From Bradyrhizobiaceae bacterium Ga0074131 (GTDB lineage: Bacteria > Pseudomonadota > Alphaproteobacteria > Rhizobiales > Xanthobacteraceae), in assembly GCA_001464035.1 (NCBI GenBank), contig LNEC01000012.1, positions 230,038 through 294,037 on the forward strand: a stretch of DNA of 64,000 bases, in the 5' to 3' direction. Below the pieces are notes generated by a model. That model was not told the DNA's origin, searched no databases, and was given only the letters and a program-made list of their open reading frames with translations. The first letter of the stretch is position 1, and each line of letters opens with the position of its first letter. The translations under genes were made by a program, and so were the position numbers. Below, one piece after another: positions 44,224 through 53,637 of this stretch.

Positions 44224-45744
44224 TTGGTGAGTGTTTCGGGCCGCGCGCGAAGACTTTTCGAAGGCTGGTCCGCCAATCTTGTTCAGTTGGGGCTCGGGAT
44301 TACTCAGCAGGTCGCGCTGATCCCGGTGTTTGTGTATTTCTGGACCAGCGACGTGCTGGCGGCGTGGCTGGTGCTTTATGCGGCGGGCAATCTCGTTCTC
44401 GTCGCGGACGCTGGCCTGCAGTTCCGCACGCTCAATAGATTTTTTTCGTTCCGATCAAGCGTCGACAGTGATGGCCGCACCGCCCGCTACTACGCCGCGA
44501 TGGTGCGGATCTATTTCGGCTTGGCGGGTCTGCTGATCGTTTTGGTGCTGATCGGTGCCTTGCTCCTGCGTCCTTCGGAACTATTGGGATTTCAGTCAAC
44601 CTCGGATTTCGACGCGGCCTTCATCGTGATGATCGCGGGCACGTTGCTGACGCTGCCAACCAACCTGGCGTCGGGGCTGTATCGCGCGCGCGGCTTCTAT
44701 GGACGCGCGGTGTGGCTGCAGTGCGCGGGGATGCTGATGGCGCAGCTGGCGCAACTCGTCACCGTGGCGACGACGGCGAGCCTGCTGGCCGTCACCATCG
44801 CCTATGTGGCGACCCAGCTTCTGGTCCTGATCTACTTTGTGGCGATCGACGCGCGTCGGCTGTTTCCGTTCCTGCGCGGCGGGCGCGGGCGAGTATCGTG
44901 GCGCTGGATCGCCGGCCAGTTTCGCCGCGCTTTTCCGTTTGCCATCGCCAGCGGCACGGACATCATCCTGCTGAATATGCCGGTGCTGCTGGTCAGCGCC
45001 CTGGTCGTCGATCGCATCGCCGTGGCCCAATGGGGTCTGACCCGGGTCGTGGCTGGGTTGCTGCGCGCGCTGTGTACGCAGGCGACGCTGCCGCTGGCGG
45101 CCGAACTCGGTCACGATCACGCCGCCGGCGCGAGGGAGCGGCTGCAATACCTGTATGCCAGGGGATCGGTCTTCGTGACGTTGCTGGCCAGCGTGGCGAT
45201 CTCTGGGCTACTGCCGTTCTGGCCGGATTTTTTCGCGCTTTGGACCCACGGTTCGATCCCTTACGACCCGGTGCTGACGATGACGCTGCTGATCGGCACC
45301 GGCGTCATCGCCCCGTCGATCCTGGCTCTGGGATTGGCCAGCTACAGCAATCGCGGCGAACTGCTGGCGCGAACCAAGGGGTTGCAGCTGACGGTTTTCC
45401 TCATCCTGGCGATCGTGCTGACGCCGCCGATGGGACCGCTGGGAACCGCCATCGCAATTGTTGCGAGCGATGTGCTCGTTCAGTTCGGAATGCTGGCGGT
45501 CATCATCCTCCGCCAGACGCTACGGCGGCCGGTTCAGCACGTCGCTTTTCTGGGGTTGCTGATGGTCGTCGTAACCCTGGGTGGATGGGGATTGGGATTC
45601 ATCATCCGGACAGGTGTGCCGGGGACCGGGCTGACGCGGCTTGCATTTGAATGCACGCTATGGCTGATCGTTGTCGCGCTTTTCGCCAGTCCGCTGGCGA
45701 GCAAGAACCTTCGCGCCAGGCTGGTTGAGGTGATCCCGCGTTAG
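44224..45744 (+). CDS. Polysaccharide flippase (Wzx-like, MOP superfamily)
   Basis: A 506-residue protein with about twelve to fourteen hydrophobic segments throughout and no soluble domain, as in Wzx/RfbX flippases that turn lipid-linked sugar units across the inner membrane. Features include an N-terminal ITQQVALIPVFVYFW and a charged loop after AGARERLQYLYARGS. The start is TTG 44224 or GTG 44227; a GGGGA site lies upstream. It is adjacent to rfbA and sugar-modifying genes, which supports glycan export. Confidence 0.85.
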   Translation: MVSVSGRARRLFEGWSANLVQLGLGITQQVALIPVFVYFWTSDVLAAWLVLYAAGNLVLVADAGLQFRTLNRFFSFRSSVDSDGRTARYYAAMVRIYFGLAGLLIVLVLIGALLLRPSELLGFQSTSDFDAAFIVMIAGTLLTLPTNLASGLYRARGFYGRAVWLQCAGMLMAQLAQLVTVATTASLLAVTIAYVATQLLVLIYFVAIDARRLFPFLRGGRGRVSWRWIAGQFRRAFPFAIASGTDIILLNMPVLLVSALVVDRIAVAQWGLTRVVAGLLRALCTQATLPLAAELGHDHAAGARERLQYLYARGSVFVTLLASVAISGLLPFWPDFFALWTHGSIPYDPVLTMTLLIGTGVIAPSILALGLASYSNRGELLARTKGLQLTVFLILAIVLTPPMGPLGTAIAIVASDVLVQFGMLAVIILRQTLRRPVQHVAFLGLLMVVVTLGGWGLGFIIRTGVPGTGLTRLAFECTLWLIVVALFASPLASKNLRARLVEVIPR

Positions 45745-45752
45745 CACCGACG

Positions 45753-46631
45753 CTATGGCTGAATTGCGGCCTGGCGCATCAGATACTGTCCGTAGGCTGT
45801 GGCCTTAAGGGGTTCGGCGAGCCGCAGAAGCTGTTCGGTGTCTATAAAGCCCTGAACGAAGGCCACTTCCTCCGGACATGCGATTTTCAAACCCTGACGC
45901 TTCTCGACAATGTGGATGAACTGCGACGCCTCCAGCAGCGACTCGTGGGTGCCGGCGTCCAGCCATGCATATCCACGGCCGAACCGCTCGACGTGAAGCT
46001 CGCCGCGTCCGAGGTACCACTGGTTCAAATCGGTAATCTCGAGTTCGCCGCGCGCGGACGGTTTCATCTCACGCACGACGTCGACAACGCGCTCGTCATA
46101 GAAATACAGGCCAGTTACGGCGTAGTTCGACGTTGGCGCTACGGGCTTTTCTACAATCCTCAACGGGCGGTATGAGCTGTCGAACTCGATAATGCCGTAG
46201 CGCTCGGGATCGTCTACCCAACATGCAAACACGGTTGCGCCGCGGGTCTGCCTGGCGGAGTCGCGTAGCAAAGCCCGCAAATTGTCGCCGTAGAAGATGT
46301 TGTCGCCGAGAATCAGCGCCGACGGGCTACCGGCGAGAAACTCCCTGCCGATCAGGAACGCCTGTGCGATGCCGCCGGGATGGTCCTGAATGGCATAAGA
46401 GAGTTCGATGCCCCACTGGCTGCCGTCGCCGAGCAGACGCTTGAACTGGTCGATCTCCTCCGGGGTCGTGATGACGAGGAATTCGCGGATGCCGGCCAGC
46501 ATCAGGGTCGTCAGTGGGTAATAGATCAGGGGCTTGTCGTAGATCGGCAGCAATTGTTTCGAGGTCGCCAACGTCAGCGGGTGGAGCCGCGTTCCGCGAC
46601 CTCCCGCCAAAATGATCCCTTTGCGGCCCAT
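45753..46631 (-). CDS. rfbA: Glucose-1-phosphate thymidylyltransferase
   Basis: A 292-residue nucleotidyltransferase. It starts with [15 protein letters not shown] (nucleotide binding, residues 6-20) and has [24 protein letters not shown] and the C-terminal [16 protein letters not shown], all RfbA hallmarks. It makes dTDP-glucose from glucose 1-phosphate and dTTP, the first step for dTDP-6-deoxysugars; rfbB is at 53.6-54.8 kb. It points away from its neighbours, between the convergent flippase gene and a divergent glycosyltransferase gene. Confidence 0.95.
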   Translation of the reverse strand: MGRKGIILAGGRGTRLHPLTLATSKQLLPIYDKPLIYYPLTTLMLAGIREFLVITTPEEIDQFKRLLGDGSQWGIELSYAIQDHPGGIAQAFLIGREFLAGSPSALILGDNIFYGDNLRALLRDSARQTRGATVFACWVDDPERYGIIEFDSSYRPLRIVEKPVAPTSNYAVTGLYFYDERVVDVVREMKPSARGELEITDLNQWYLGRGELHVERFGRGYAWLDAGTHESLLEASQFIHIVEKRQGLKIACPEEVAFVQGFIDTEQLLRLAEPLKATAYGQYLMRQAAIQP

Positions 46632-46945
46632 ACGCCAAACTCTTCATGATTGCAGCAGATTGAACTCGGGGCGACCTCGTTAGCACGCGCCATTGCGCTT
46701 CCAAAACGCTTTACGCCTTGGTGGCCGCATCGTTTGGCAGTGGCGCTCGCACCGCATCCACCGGGTGTTCGACAGGCAGGAGTTCGACGCCGCTCGTCTT
46801 GGTATAGTTTAATATTTACAGCGGCTTACGGGCAGGCCCGGGCGCGTTGCGCGCGATCCATCAGTGCGGTAGGAATGGGCCGCCGTGGCGCTTTGCAGCG
46901 GTGATCCGCCTGTTCACTTCGCGGCCTGACCGACAAACGAGCATC
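46632..46945. other. Divergent intergenic region with an AT-rich segment
   Basis: These 314 bases lie between rfbA and the glycosyltransferase gene, which point away from each other, so promoters for both should be here. An AT-rich stretch near 46802-46818 (tatagtttaatattta) is the best promoter-like sequence. No operator palindrome is seen. A longer reading of the glycosyltransferase frame (from 46847) covers part of it but lacks a good start. Confidence 0.5.
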
Positions 46946-47971
46946 ATGGCAAACCGGGTCTACTGCACGTACTTCGATCACAACTATCTGTCGCGCGGGC
47001 TTGCCCTCTATCATTCGCTGCAACGACACGCCCCCGGCGCGCGGCTTTGGGTGCTTTGTCTAAGTGAGGAATGTCACCGGACCCTGGCGGCGCTCGGTCT
47101 GCCAAACCTGATATTCCGATCGCTGGCCGAGTTCGAGGCTGAAGACCCTGAGGTCGCGGCCACGCGACCGACGCGCAGCACCATCGAATACTACTTTACC
47201 TGCACGCCGGCTTGGATGAGCGTCGTTCTGTTGAACGAGCCCGGCGCCGATTGGGTGACCTATCTCGATGGCGATCTCTTCTTCTTCGAGTCGCCGGAAG
47301 CCATCTACCGGGAACTCCCGGATGCTTCGGTCGCCATCATTCCGCATCGTTTTACAGCCAAGGCGGCAAGGTTACGAAAGTTCGGAACTTACAATGTCGG
47401 ATGGGTGGGAGCCCGCAACGATCCTGACGGCATCGCGGTCATCACGTGGTGGCGGCAGAAATGCATCGAGTGGTGTCATGACTACGTCGATGGCGATCGC
47501 TTTGCCGACCAGGGGTATCTCGACTCGTTCCCGGGGCTGTCTTCCAGGGTCAAGGTAATCGAGAATGTCGGAGCGAATCTTGCGCCCTGGAATGTCGGCA
47601 ATCACCAGATCGATTTTCGCGACGCCAGCGTGATGATCGACGCCACGCGCCCACTGATTTTTTTCCATTTTCAGGGTGTGAAAAAGGGGTTGCGCTGGTT
47701 CATTTTTAACAGCCATCGTCAGTATCGCGCGCCTTTTTCCGGCGCCATGCGCAATCACGTCTATAGACCCTATGTCGATGAGCTGCTGGAAATCGAACGG
47801 GCGGTCAATCCGGTTCTGCAACTCTCCGGAGCGAAGCCTCATCGTCGATCGGCGATCGATGTCCTGCAACATTTCAAGAGCAAGGCGCGCAACAGCCGGC
47901 TCCGTGCGTTTCAGTTGCTGGATATCGTGACCGGACGGGCATTTCTTGTCCTGTACGGCACGGCGCACTAG
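46946..47971 (+). CDS. Probable glycosyltransferase (GT-A, nucleotide-diphospho-sugar type)
   Basis: A 341-residue cytoplasmic protein from ATG 46946. The N-terminus (VYCTYFDHNYLSRGLALYHS) is typical of glycosyltransferases related to GT8 and similar families, and YLDGDLFFFE near residue 110 is the D-x-D metal/nucleotide site. FADQGYLDSFP and an FHFQGVKK segment near residue 235 fit the acceptor side. It would add a sugar to the growing lipid-linked unit. The donor and linkage are unknown. Confidence 0.8.
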   Translation: MANRVYCTYFDHNYLSRGLALYHSLQRHAPGARLWVLCLSEECHRTLAALGLPNLIFRSLAEFEAEDPEVAATRPTRSTIEYYFTCTPAWMSVVLLNEPGADWVTYLDGDLFFFESPEAIYRELPDASVAIIPHRFTAKAARLRKFGTYNVGWVGARNDPDGIAVITWWRQKCIEWCHDYVDGDRFADQGYLDSFPGLSSRVKVIENVGANLAPWNVGNHQIDFRDASVMIDATRPLIFFHFQGVKKGLRWFIFNSHRQYRAPFSGAMRNHVYRPYVDELLEIERAVNPVLQLSGAKPHRRSAIDVLQHFKSKARNSRLRAFQLLDIVTGRAFLVLYGTAH

Positions 47972-48064
47972 GGTGCTGCGCGAAGTCACCGCTGTGATCA
48001 GTCGGCTGTTCGCTATGTCGATGCAATGATATGGCCAGGTGGTATTCGGGGGCGTCGGGACTGA

Positions 48065-48754
48065 ATGGCTAATCTGAACGATGTCGGTTGGCTGCGCGAG
48101 CGGTTGCGGGTTTCGCTGGGGATTGAGCCCAGCGACCCCGCGGATGTGATCGATTGGCTGGAGCAACGTCGAGCCGAAGCGCCGTTCTCGGCGGAGTTGA
48201 TCCCGCTGAGGGACGTCGCCGGTTGGAAGCGGGGCGACAACGGCAATATTTACAGCGCGACCGGTCACTTCTTTCGTGTAGAGGGGGTCAGGGTTCGCAC
48301 AACCCCAGGCTCTGAAGGGGTATCCGGCTGGGATCAGCCGATCCTCACGCAGTCGGCAGGTGGAGTGCTGGCATTGCTATGTCGCGATACGCCGCGTCGT
48401 GGCGTCGAGTTCCTGCTGCAGGCCAAATTCGAGGCCGGCAACATTGGACCTCTGCAGCTTTGTCCGACGATCCAAAGCACCTGGGAAAGTATTCGGGAAA
48501 AACGCGCGCCGTTCGCAGAATGCCTCAATTCCTGCGAGAACATCCGCGTGATCTACAGATCGAAACACAACGAGGAGGGAAGCCGGTTTTGGCGGAAATC
48601 GAACGAGAACGTGATTCTGTTTGTCGAGGATGCAAGTCAGTTGACGATCAACGGGTCGAACTATCGATGGGCGAGCTTGTCTCAGATCAAGCAGATGATG
48701 CTGCTGGATAACATTGTCGGGCCCTACCTGCGGACTGTGCTTGCCCCGCTCTGA
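48065..48754 (+). CDS. NDP-hexose 2,3-dehydratase, single-domain (copy A)
   Basis: A 229-residue protein of the hexose 2,3-dehydratase family (PF03559 type). Motifs are GWDQPILTQSAGGVLALL, GVEFLLQAKFEAGNIGPLQL, PTIQSTW and HNEEGSRFWRKSNEN. Known enzymes of antibiotic deoxysugar pathways have about 450-480 residues in two such repeats; this has one. They remove water from dTDP-4-keto-6-deoxyglucose as the first step to 2,6-dideoxysugars. A second single-domain copy is at 50915. The two may form a heteromer. Confidence 0.85.
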   Translation: MANLNDVGWLRERLRVSLGIEPSDPADVIDWLEQRRAEAPFSAELIPLRDVAGWKRGDNGNIYSATGHFFRVEGVRVRTTPGSEGVSGWDQPILTQSAGGVLALLCRDTPRRGVEFLLQAKFEAGNIGPLQLCPTIQSTWESIREKRAPFAECLNSCENIRVIYRSKHNEEGSRFWRKSNENVILFVEDASQLTINGSNYRWASLSQIKQMMLLDNIVGPYLRTVLAPL

Positions 48755-48840
48755 TCGATCTCTTCGCCGGTCCGCATTGACCGAATACGTCACCGACTGA
48801 TCCACTCATGTGGTTTGTGTGACCTCTAGCGAGAACATGA

Positions 48841-49785
48841 ATGCGCCTGTTGATCCTTGGTTACTCCTCGATCGCGCAACGACGCATCATACCGGCAGCT
48901 GCGGCGGTCGGGGCGATCGGCGAAGTATCGATCGCGAGCAGAAGCCGGCCGGAGCCGAAGGAGGGGTGGCCGAAACGCGGGCGTTTTTTTCCCGAGTACG
49001 AGGCCGCATTGCGGGAGAGCCGATCGGATATCGTCTACGTTTCGCTGTCAAACGCCATGCATGAACGCTGGGTGATGGCGGCGCTCGCCGCCGGCAAGCA
49101 TGTTCTTGTCGACAAGCCGGCGATGACAACGCTTGAAGCCTGCGAACGCGGCGTCGCAGAGGCGCGGCGCGCCGGGCGTCTTCTCGCCGAAGCTGTCGTG
49201 TTTGCCCATCACCCGCATTTCGAAGCGCTGCAGGCGTTTGTCGGCGAAAATGGCCCGCTCACGCTGGTTGACACCCAGTTCGTCATTCCCCCTTTGCCGA
49301 CTGCCAATTTTCGCAATCACGCCGAGCTCGGTGGGGGATGCCTGCTGGACATGGGCCCTTATGCCGCGGCTGTGATGCGGATACTTGGCGGCGGCGCGCC
49401 ATCGCATATCACGGCATTGGCGGGCATCCGGCATCCCGAGACCTCCGTCGACATGGGGTTCTCGGTGCAGGCGCGGCTCGCGAACGGCGGCATCTTCTCC
49501 GGCCATTTCAGCTTTGAAGGCGAATATCAGAATCGCTTACTCATTGTGGCGCGTTCGGGCTCTGTGATGACGGAGCGCGTGTTCAGTCCGCCGGCCGATC
49601 ACCGGATCGAGTGGCGCCGGCGGGTCCGCAATGTCGAAAGTCCCGTGACGTTTGAACCCGCCGATGTTTTTGCGCGCTTCCTGGAAGCGGCAGTGCGTAC
49701 GATCTCGTGCGGTGATCACGAACCCTTGCATCGCGATCTCCTGGCTGACGCCGAATGCCGGGCACGGATCGCTGACGCGCTCTAA
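48841..49785 (+). CDS. Gfo/Idh/MocA oxidoreductase, probable NDP-hexose 3-ketoreductase
   Basis: A 314-residue NAD(P)-dependent oxidoreductase. The nucleotide-binding N-terminus is LILGYSSIAQRRI, in which the usual glycine-rich G-x-G-x-x-G is partly lost. The catalytic Lys is in HVLVDKPAMTT near residue 97, and the C-terminal domain has GGGCLLDMGPYAA. It stands between two 2,3-dehydratase genes, where 3-ketoreductases (KijD10-like) act in 2,6-dideoxysugar pathways on the 3,4-diketo product. Assignment to that step is by context. Confidence 0.83.
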   Translation: MRLLILGYSSIAQRRIIPAAAAVGAIGEVSIASRSRPEPKEGWPKRGRFFPEYEAALRESRSDIVYVSLSNAMHERWVMAALAAGKHVLVDKPAMTTLEACERGVAEARRAGRLLAEAVVFAHHPHFEALQAFVGENGPLTLVDTQFVIPPLPTANFRNHAELGGGCLLDMGPYAAAVMRILGGGAPSHITALAGIRHPETSVDMGFSVQARLANGGIFSGHFSFEGEYQNRLLIVARSGSVMTERVFSPPADHRIEWRRRVRNVESPVTFEPADVFARFLEAAVRTISCGDHEPLHRDLLADAECRARIADAL

Positions 49786-49814
49786 CCGACATGCCAACAT
49801 TTTGTGAGAGAATA

Positions 49815-50915
49815 ATGCCGATAAACGTTTGGGACTATCTGCGGGAATACGACGAACTGCGTGACGAGATCCTCGCCGCGGTGGATCGGGTGTTCCGCTC
49901 CGGGCGGCTGGTGCTCGGACAGGAGGGCGCCAAATTCGAGCGCGAGATGTCGGGCTATATCGGCGCGGCCGGCGGCGTCGGCGTCAACAGCGGGACCGAT
50001 GCGATCTATATCGCACTGGCCGCACTGGGCGTGAAAGCCGGCGATGAAGTCATAACCGTGCCCAATACCGCGGTGCCGACGGTTTCGGCGGTCCGGACCC
50101 TCGGCGCCAAGCCGGTCTTCGTCGACGTGCGCGACGACGATTTCCTGATGGACGTGGAACAGGTCGAGGCGGCGATTACGCCGCGCACCACGGCCATCAT
50201 TCCCGTTCACCTGTATGGCCAATGCGTCGATCTCGATCCGCTAATGGCCGTTGCCCGTCGGCATGGCCTCAAGGTGATGGAGGACTGCGCGCAGTCGCAG
50301 GGCGCGCTCTACAAGAACCACCAATCAGGCAGCGTCGGCGACGCTTCATCCTTCTCGTTCTATCCCACCAAGGTGCTCGGCGCCTATGGCGATGGCGGAA
50401 TGGTAATGAGCAGCGACGAAGCGGTCATCCACCTGGCGCGCAGCCTGCGCTTTTATGGCATGGAAACCGTCTACTACTCCGAGCGGCACGGCTACAACTC
50501 CCGCCTCGACGAGGTGCAGGCGGCGATCCTGTCGCTGAAGCTGCCGCGAATCGATGGCTGGATCGAACGTCGCCGCGCGATAGCAGCGCGCTATAACCGG
50601 GCGCTCGCCGGTAGCGGTCTCGTGCTGCCGCGCGAGAACGCGCATAGTCGCCACACTTATTATGTTTATGTGGTCGAGCATCCGTCGGATCGTGATGGTG
50701 TGCTGGAACGGCTGGCCAGGCGCGATATCAACTGCAACGTTTCCTATCGTTGGCCGATCCATATCATGCGCGGCAGCGCCGACCTCGGTTATCGCGAAGG
50801 GCAATTCCCGGTTGTGGAACGCAAGGCCCAGCGAATTTTTTCCTTGCCGATGTATCCGCATTTGCAGGATGAGGAAATTGACAGGGTGATCGATGTGCTG
50901 AAGGAAGTGATTTGA
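49815..50915 (+). CDS. DegT/DnrJ/EryC1/StrS sugar aminotransferase
   Basis: A 366-residue PLP enzyme from ATG 49815 (GAGAG upstream); an earlier in-frame start at 49791 is less likely. Motifs: NSGTDAIYIALAALG, PNTAVPTVSAV, EDCAQSQGA and the PLP-lysine SFYPTKVLGAYGDGG. It transfers an amino group to a keto-sugar nucleotide, here probably C3 or C4 of a dTDP-2,6-dideoxy-keto-sugar given the neighbours. The next gene begins within its stop codon (TGATG). Confidence 0.92.
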   Translation: MPINVWDYLREYDELRDEILAAVDRVFRSGRLVLGQEGAKFEREMSGYIGAAGGVGVNSGTDAIYIALAALGVKAGDEVITVPNTAVPTVSAVRTLGAKPVFVDVRDDDFLMDVEQVEAAITPRTTAIIPVHLYGQCVDLDPLMAVARRHGLKVMEDCAQSQGALYKNHQSGSVGDASSFSFYPTKVLGAYGDGGMVMSSDEAVIHLARSLRFYGMETVYYSERHGYNSRLDEVQAAILSLKLPRIDGWIERRRAIAARYNRALAGSGLVLPRENAHSRHTYYVYVVEHPSDRDGVLERLARRDINCNVSYRWPIHIMRGSADLGYREGQFPVVERKAQRIFSLPMYPHLQDEEIDRVIDVLKEVI

Positions 50916-51616
50916 TGGCCGAGCGCGCGCATCTCGACTGGTTTCGTGAACGAATCGCGGCGTCTCTACCGATCGAACCGAAGGATCCGGCGCCGATCCT
51001 GGCATGGTGCGATGCGCTGCGTAACTCGATCCAGTTCAAGGCCGATCTGATCGGACTGGATCAGGTTCGCGACTGGGCGCGTGACGGGCAGGGCAACGTG
51101 CGGCACAAGAGCGGCCAGTTTTTCGGTATCGAGGGCGTGAGGATCGAGAGCGCCAGCGATCTGCGCGAGGTGAAGTCATGGGATCAGCCGATCTATACGC
51201 AACTGGATGGCGGTCTCCTCGGCCTGGTCGCACGCGAAACCGCGCGGAGTGGCGTCGAATTTCTCCTCCATGCCAAGGCCGAACCGGGAAACATCGGTAT
51301 TCTGCAACTGGGTCCAACCATTCAAAGCACATGGTCCAACATCAGGCGTGCCCATACCGGGAAGCTCCCTCCGATGATCGAAGTCCTCACCGCAAAGGCG
51401 GGTGTCCGGATTGTCTACCGGGCTGAACACAACGAGGAGGGCGGTCGCTTCTGGCAAAAGTCGAACGAGAACGTCGTGGCGTTTCTCGACGACGAAGGTG
51501 TTATCGAGACCGACATGAGGATGTTCTGCTGGAGTAGCCTTACTCAGATCAAGGAGCTCGCCTTGATGGACAACGTGCTGAATCCGTTCGTCAAGACGAT
51601 TCTTGCGCCGCTGTGA
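50915..51616 (+). CDS. NDP-hexose 2,3-dehydratase, single-domain (copy B)
   Basis: A 233-residue paralogue of the protein at 48065, starting at ATG 50915 in the stop of the aminotransferase gene, with AGGAAG upstream. It shares SWDQPIYTQLDGGLLGLV, GVEFLLHAKAEPGNIGILQL, PTIQSTW and HNEEGGRFWQKSNENV with copy A. It too is half the usual length. The pair resembles the two halves of a normal tandem enzyme encoded by separate genes; one may be catalytic and the other structural. Confidence 0.85.
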   Translation: MAERAHLDWFRERIAASLPIEPKDPAPILAWCDALRNSIQFKADLIGLDQVRDWARDGQGNVRHKSGQFFGIEGVRIESASDLREVKSWDQPIYTQLDGGLLGLVARETARSGVEFLLHAKAEPGNIGILQLGPTIQSTWSNIRRAHTGKLPPMIEVLTAKAGVRIVYRAEHNEEGGRFWQKSNENVVAFLDDEGVIETDMRMFCWSSLTQIKELALMDNVLNPFVKTILAPL

Positions 51617-51652
51617 CGGCGGTTGAATTTGTAGTTCGTCGGCGACCCGGAC

Positions 51653-52441
51653 CTATCGCGCGGCGAACAGATAGGTTTTAGTCGTCGAATGATGACCTGT
51701 TACCTCGTGCACATCGTAAGGAATGCTAGGCCATTCGCGCTCCAGGCGCATCCCGGCAGCTCGGCATAGTGACATGAATTCCTGCTTACTGAACACAATT
51801 TCGACGACCGGGGCCCCATATGCGTACTTTCGCAGGTAAGTAGTGGAGTACTCGTCGAACACAGGCACGGTGTGAAAGATGCAATAACGCGACGCGACAC
51901 GTGCGGCTTCCCGGACCGCCGCCTGATAATCAATGGTGTGCATCAGCGAGACGCCGTTGAAGACGATATCGAAGGCACCGTCGGCATACGGAAGTCGGGT
52001 AGCGTCGGCAACCTCGAAGGCGGCTGACGGATAGTGGGCGCGGGCGCGGGCGATCATGGCGTCGGAATAGTCGATGCCGGTGTACCGGAGCCTGCCCGGA
52101 AGCAGCGTGGCAAACACCTCCGAATAGTAGCCGCTGCCGCAGCCGACCTCGAGCAGGCGCGGATTGGCGATCCCGGTTGCATCGACGGCTTCGGCGGCAA
52201 CCTTGAAATCGAGCCGTGGTTCGCCGCGCTTCATGGCTGCGATCAGGCCTCGATAGGCGCGCTGCTGGCGGGTCACCGTGCGCGCCGCGAGCCACCCGCC
52301 TGACGATGTCGCCGCACGTTTCGCCTCATCCACGCCGCTGAGCACCCGGTAGTCGGTTGAGTATAGCAGCTGACGCCGCAGGAGCGGCGTGGAGCGGATC
52401 ACGGCCCTGCCGATCTTTCTGACGATGCGGGGCAGTTTCAT
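51653..52441 (-). CDS. Class I SAM-dependent methyltransferase
   Basis: A 262-residue methyltransferase with a basic N-terminus. The SAM motif I is LLEVGCGSGYYSEVF near residues 96-110; motif II-type residues GIDYSDAMIARARAHYP and ATRLPYADGAFDIVF follow. Its gene overlaps the end of the upstream glycosyltransferase gene (4 bases), so it probably acts on the same glycan, as a sugar O- or C-methyltransferase. Convergent with the dehydratase gene. Confidence 0.88.
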   Translation of the reverse strand: MKLPRIVRKIGRAVIRSTPLLRRQLLYSTDYRVLSGVDEAKRAATSSGGWLAARTVTRQQRAYRGLIAAMKRGEPRLDFKVAAEAVDATGIANPRLLEVGCGSGYYSEVFATLLPGRLRYTGIDYSDAMIARARAHYPSAAFEVADATRLPYADGAFDIVFNGVSLMHTIDYQAAVREAARVASRYCIFHTVPVFDEYSTTYLRKYAYGAPVVEIVFSKQEFMSLCRAAGMRLEREWPSIPYDVHEVTGHHSTTKTYLFAAR

Positions 52442-53631
52442 CTTTGCGCTCGCAGTTGTCCCGCGAATCCCAGGATCTCGAGCGTGCGATGACGGTAAGT
52501 ATGCTGCGCCAACGTCCGCACCTGGCCGGCGTGGGCGATATCAGCCCGGCTGTTGTCGTTGGCGAGGGCGCGCTCGATGGCTTCGAGGCAGTCGCCCGGG
52601 GACCGCCATACTGCGACTTCGCGGTCCGGCTCGAACAGCGTGTGCAGATTGTCCTTGAAGTCGGTGAGAAGCAGGGTGCCGGCGCCGGTTGCTTCGAACA
52701 GCCGCATGTTGCCCGCTTCCCGGCCGGCAAGGTCGATATGCGAGTTGAGAGTTACGCGGGAACGCCGCAGGACCTGGTACATATCGGTACCCCAGACTTC
52801 GCCCTGGTAGCAGCGGTGCAGCGGCGAACTGGCGGCAACCGCCTGCGGGCGGCTTCCGAATAGTTTCAGATCGTAGCGGCCGGCCACGGCCTCCAGCAAG
52901 GCGATGCGCTGCTGGTGATCCGGCGACACCGTACCGACGAAAGAGACGTCGATATCCGTCTCCGGCGCTGCCGGCAGCGCGTCCAGGATGGTCGGCTCGA
53001 AGGCGAGGTGATTCAGTTCCGCGCGCACTCCGAGTTTTCGGAAGAAGCCCACCGTGGTGGACAGCTGCGACATCATGAGGTCGTAGACCGGCCAGTCCTC
53101 GCCACGGGATGGTTCAATGCCGACCATGCCGATCAGGATCGGGTGGCCGATGCCCCTGATCCGCCGCATCAGGCGGGTGTTCACATGGAAGGTGTCCTGG
53201 TTGATGATCAGATCGGGTCGGAAGTCTTCGATCTGGGCAAGCAGGATATTTTCGGCACCCGCGTCGAGCGTCGGGCTCAACCCGACCTTTCGGGCCAGCG
53301 GCCGTAGCAGTGGCTTGAAGGGCGCGACGGCGCGCTGCAGCCAGGCCGGTAGCGCCCGCGGCGTGGCTGCGCCTGGCGGCTGCGGCAAGTCCACCGACAT
53401 GCCATGCTCGCGCGCCCAGGCCGACTGCAGCCAAGGATTGTTGACGTGGATCTCCGCCGCCGGATGACCTTGTGCCGAAAAATTCCGGGAATAGAAATCG
53501 GCGACGCCGAACAGGCTGGCATTTCGCGCCGCCATCTGCGCGGCATAGGAAGTATTTTCGAGCCCGGGCTGGCGGCGGTAGAGCCAGACCAGAAAGCGCG
53601 GATAGTCCGCGTTGAAGACGAGGGTGCGCAT
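52438..53631 (-). CDS. Glycosyltransferase (GT-B, CgeB/GT1_2-like)
   Basis: A 397-residue cytoplasmic protein. The C-terminal half has the GT-B donor-binding style of CgeB/Glyco_trans_1_2 proteins: DVSFVGTVSPDHQQRIALL, HRCYQGEVWGTDMYQVL, SHIDLAGREAGNMRLFEATG and AGTLLLTDFKDNL. It starts six bases after rfbB ends and overlaps the methyltransferase gene by four bases, so the three form one unit. It would transfer a sugar in glycan assembly. Confidence 0.85.
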   Translation of the reverse strand: MRTLVFNADYPRFLVWLYRRQPGLENTSYAAQMAARNASLFGVADFYSRNFSAQGHPAAEIHVNNPWLQSAWAREHGMSVDLPQPPGAATPRALPAWLQRAVAPFKPLLRPLARKVGLSPTLDAGAENILLAQIEDFRPDLIINQDTFHVNTRLMRRIRGIGHPILIGMVGIEPSRGEDWPVYDLMMSQLSTTVGFFRKLGVRAELNHLAFEPTILDALPAAPETDIDVSFVGTVSPDHQQRIALLEAVAGRYDLKLFGSRPQAVAASSPLHRCYQGEVWGTDMYQVLRRSRVTLNSHIDLAGREAGNMRLFEATGAGTLLLTDFKDNLHTLFEPDREVAVWRSPGDCLEAIERALANDNSRADIAHAGQVRTLAQHTYRHRTLEILGFAGQLRAQR

Positions 53632-53637
53632 GGCGTG

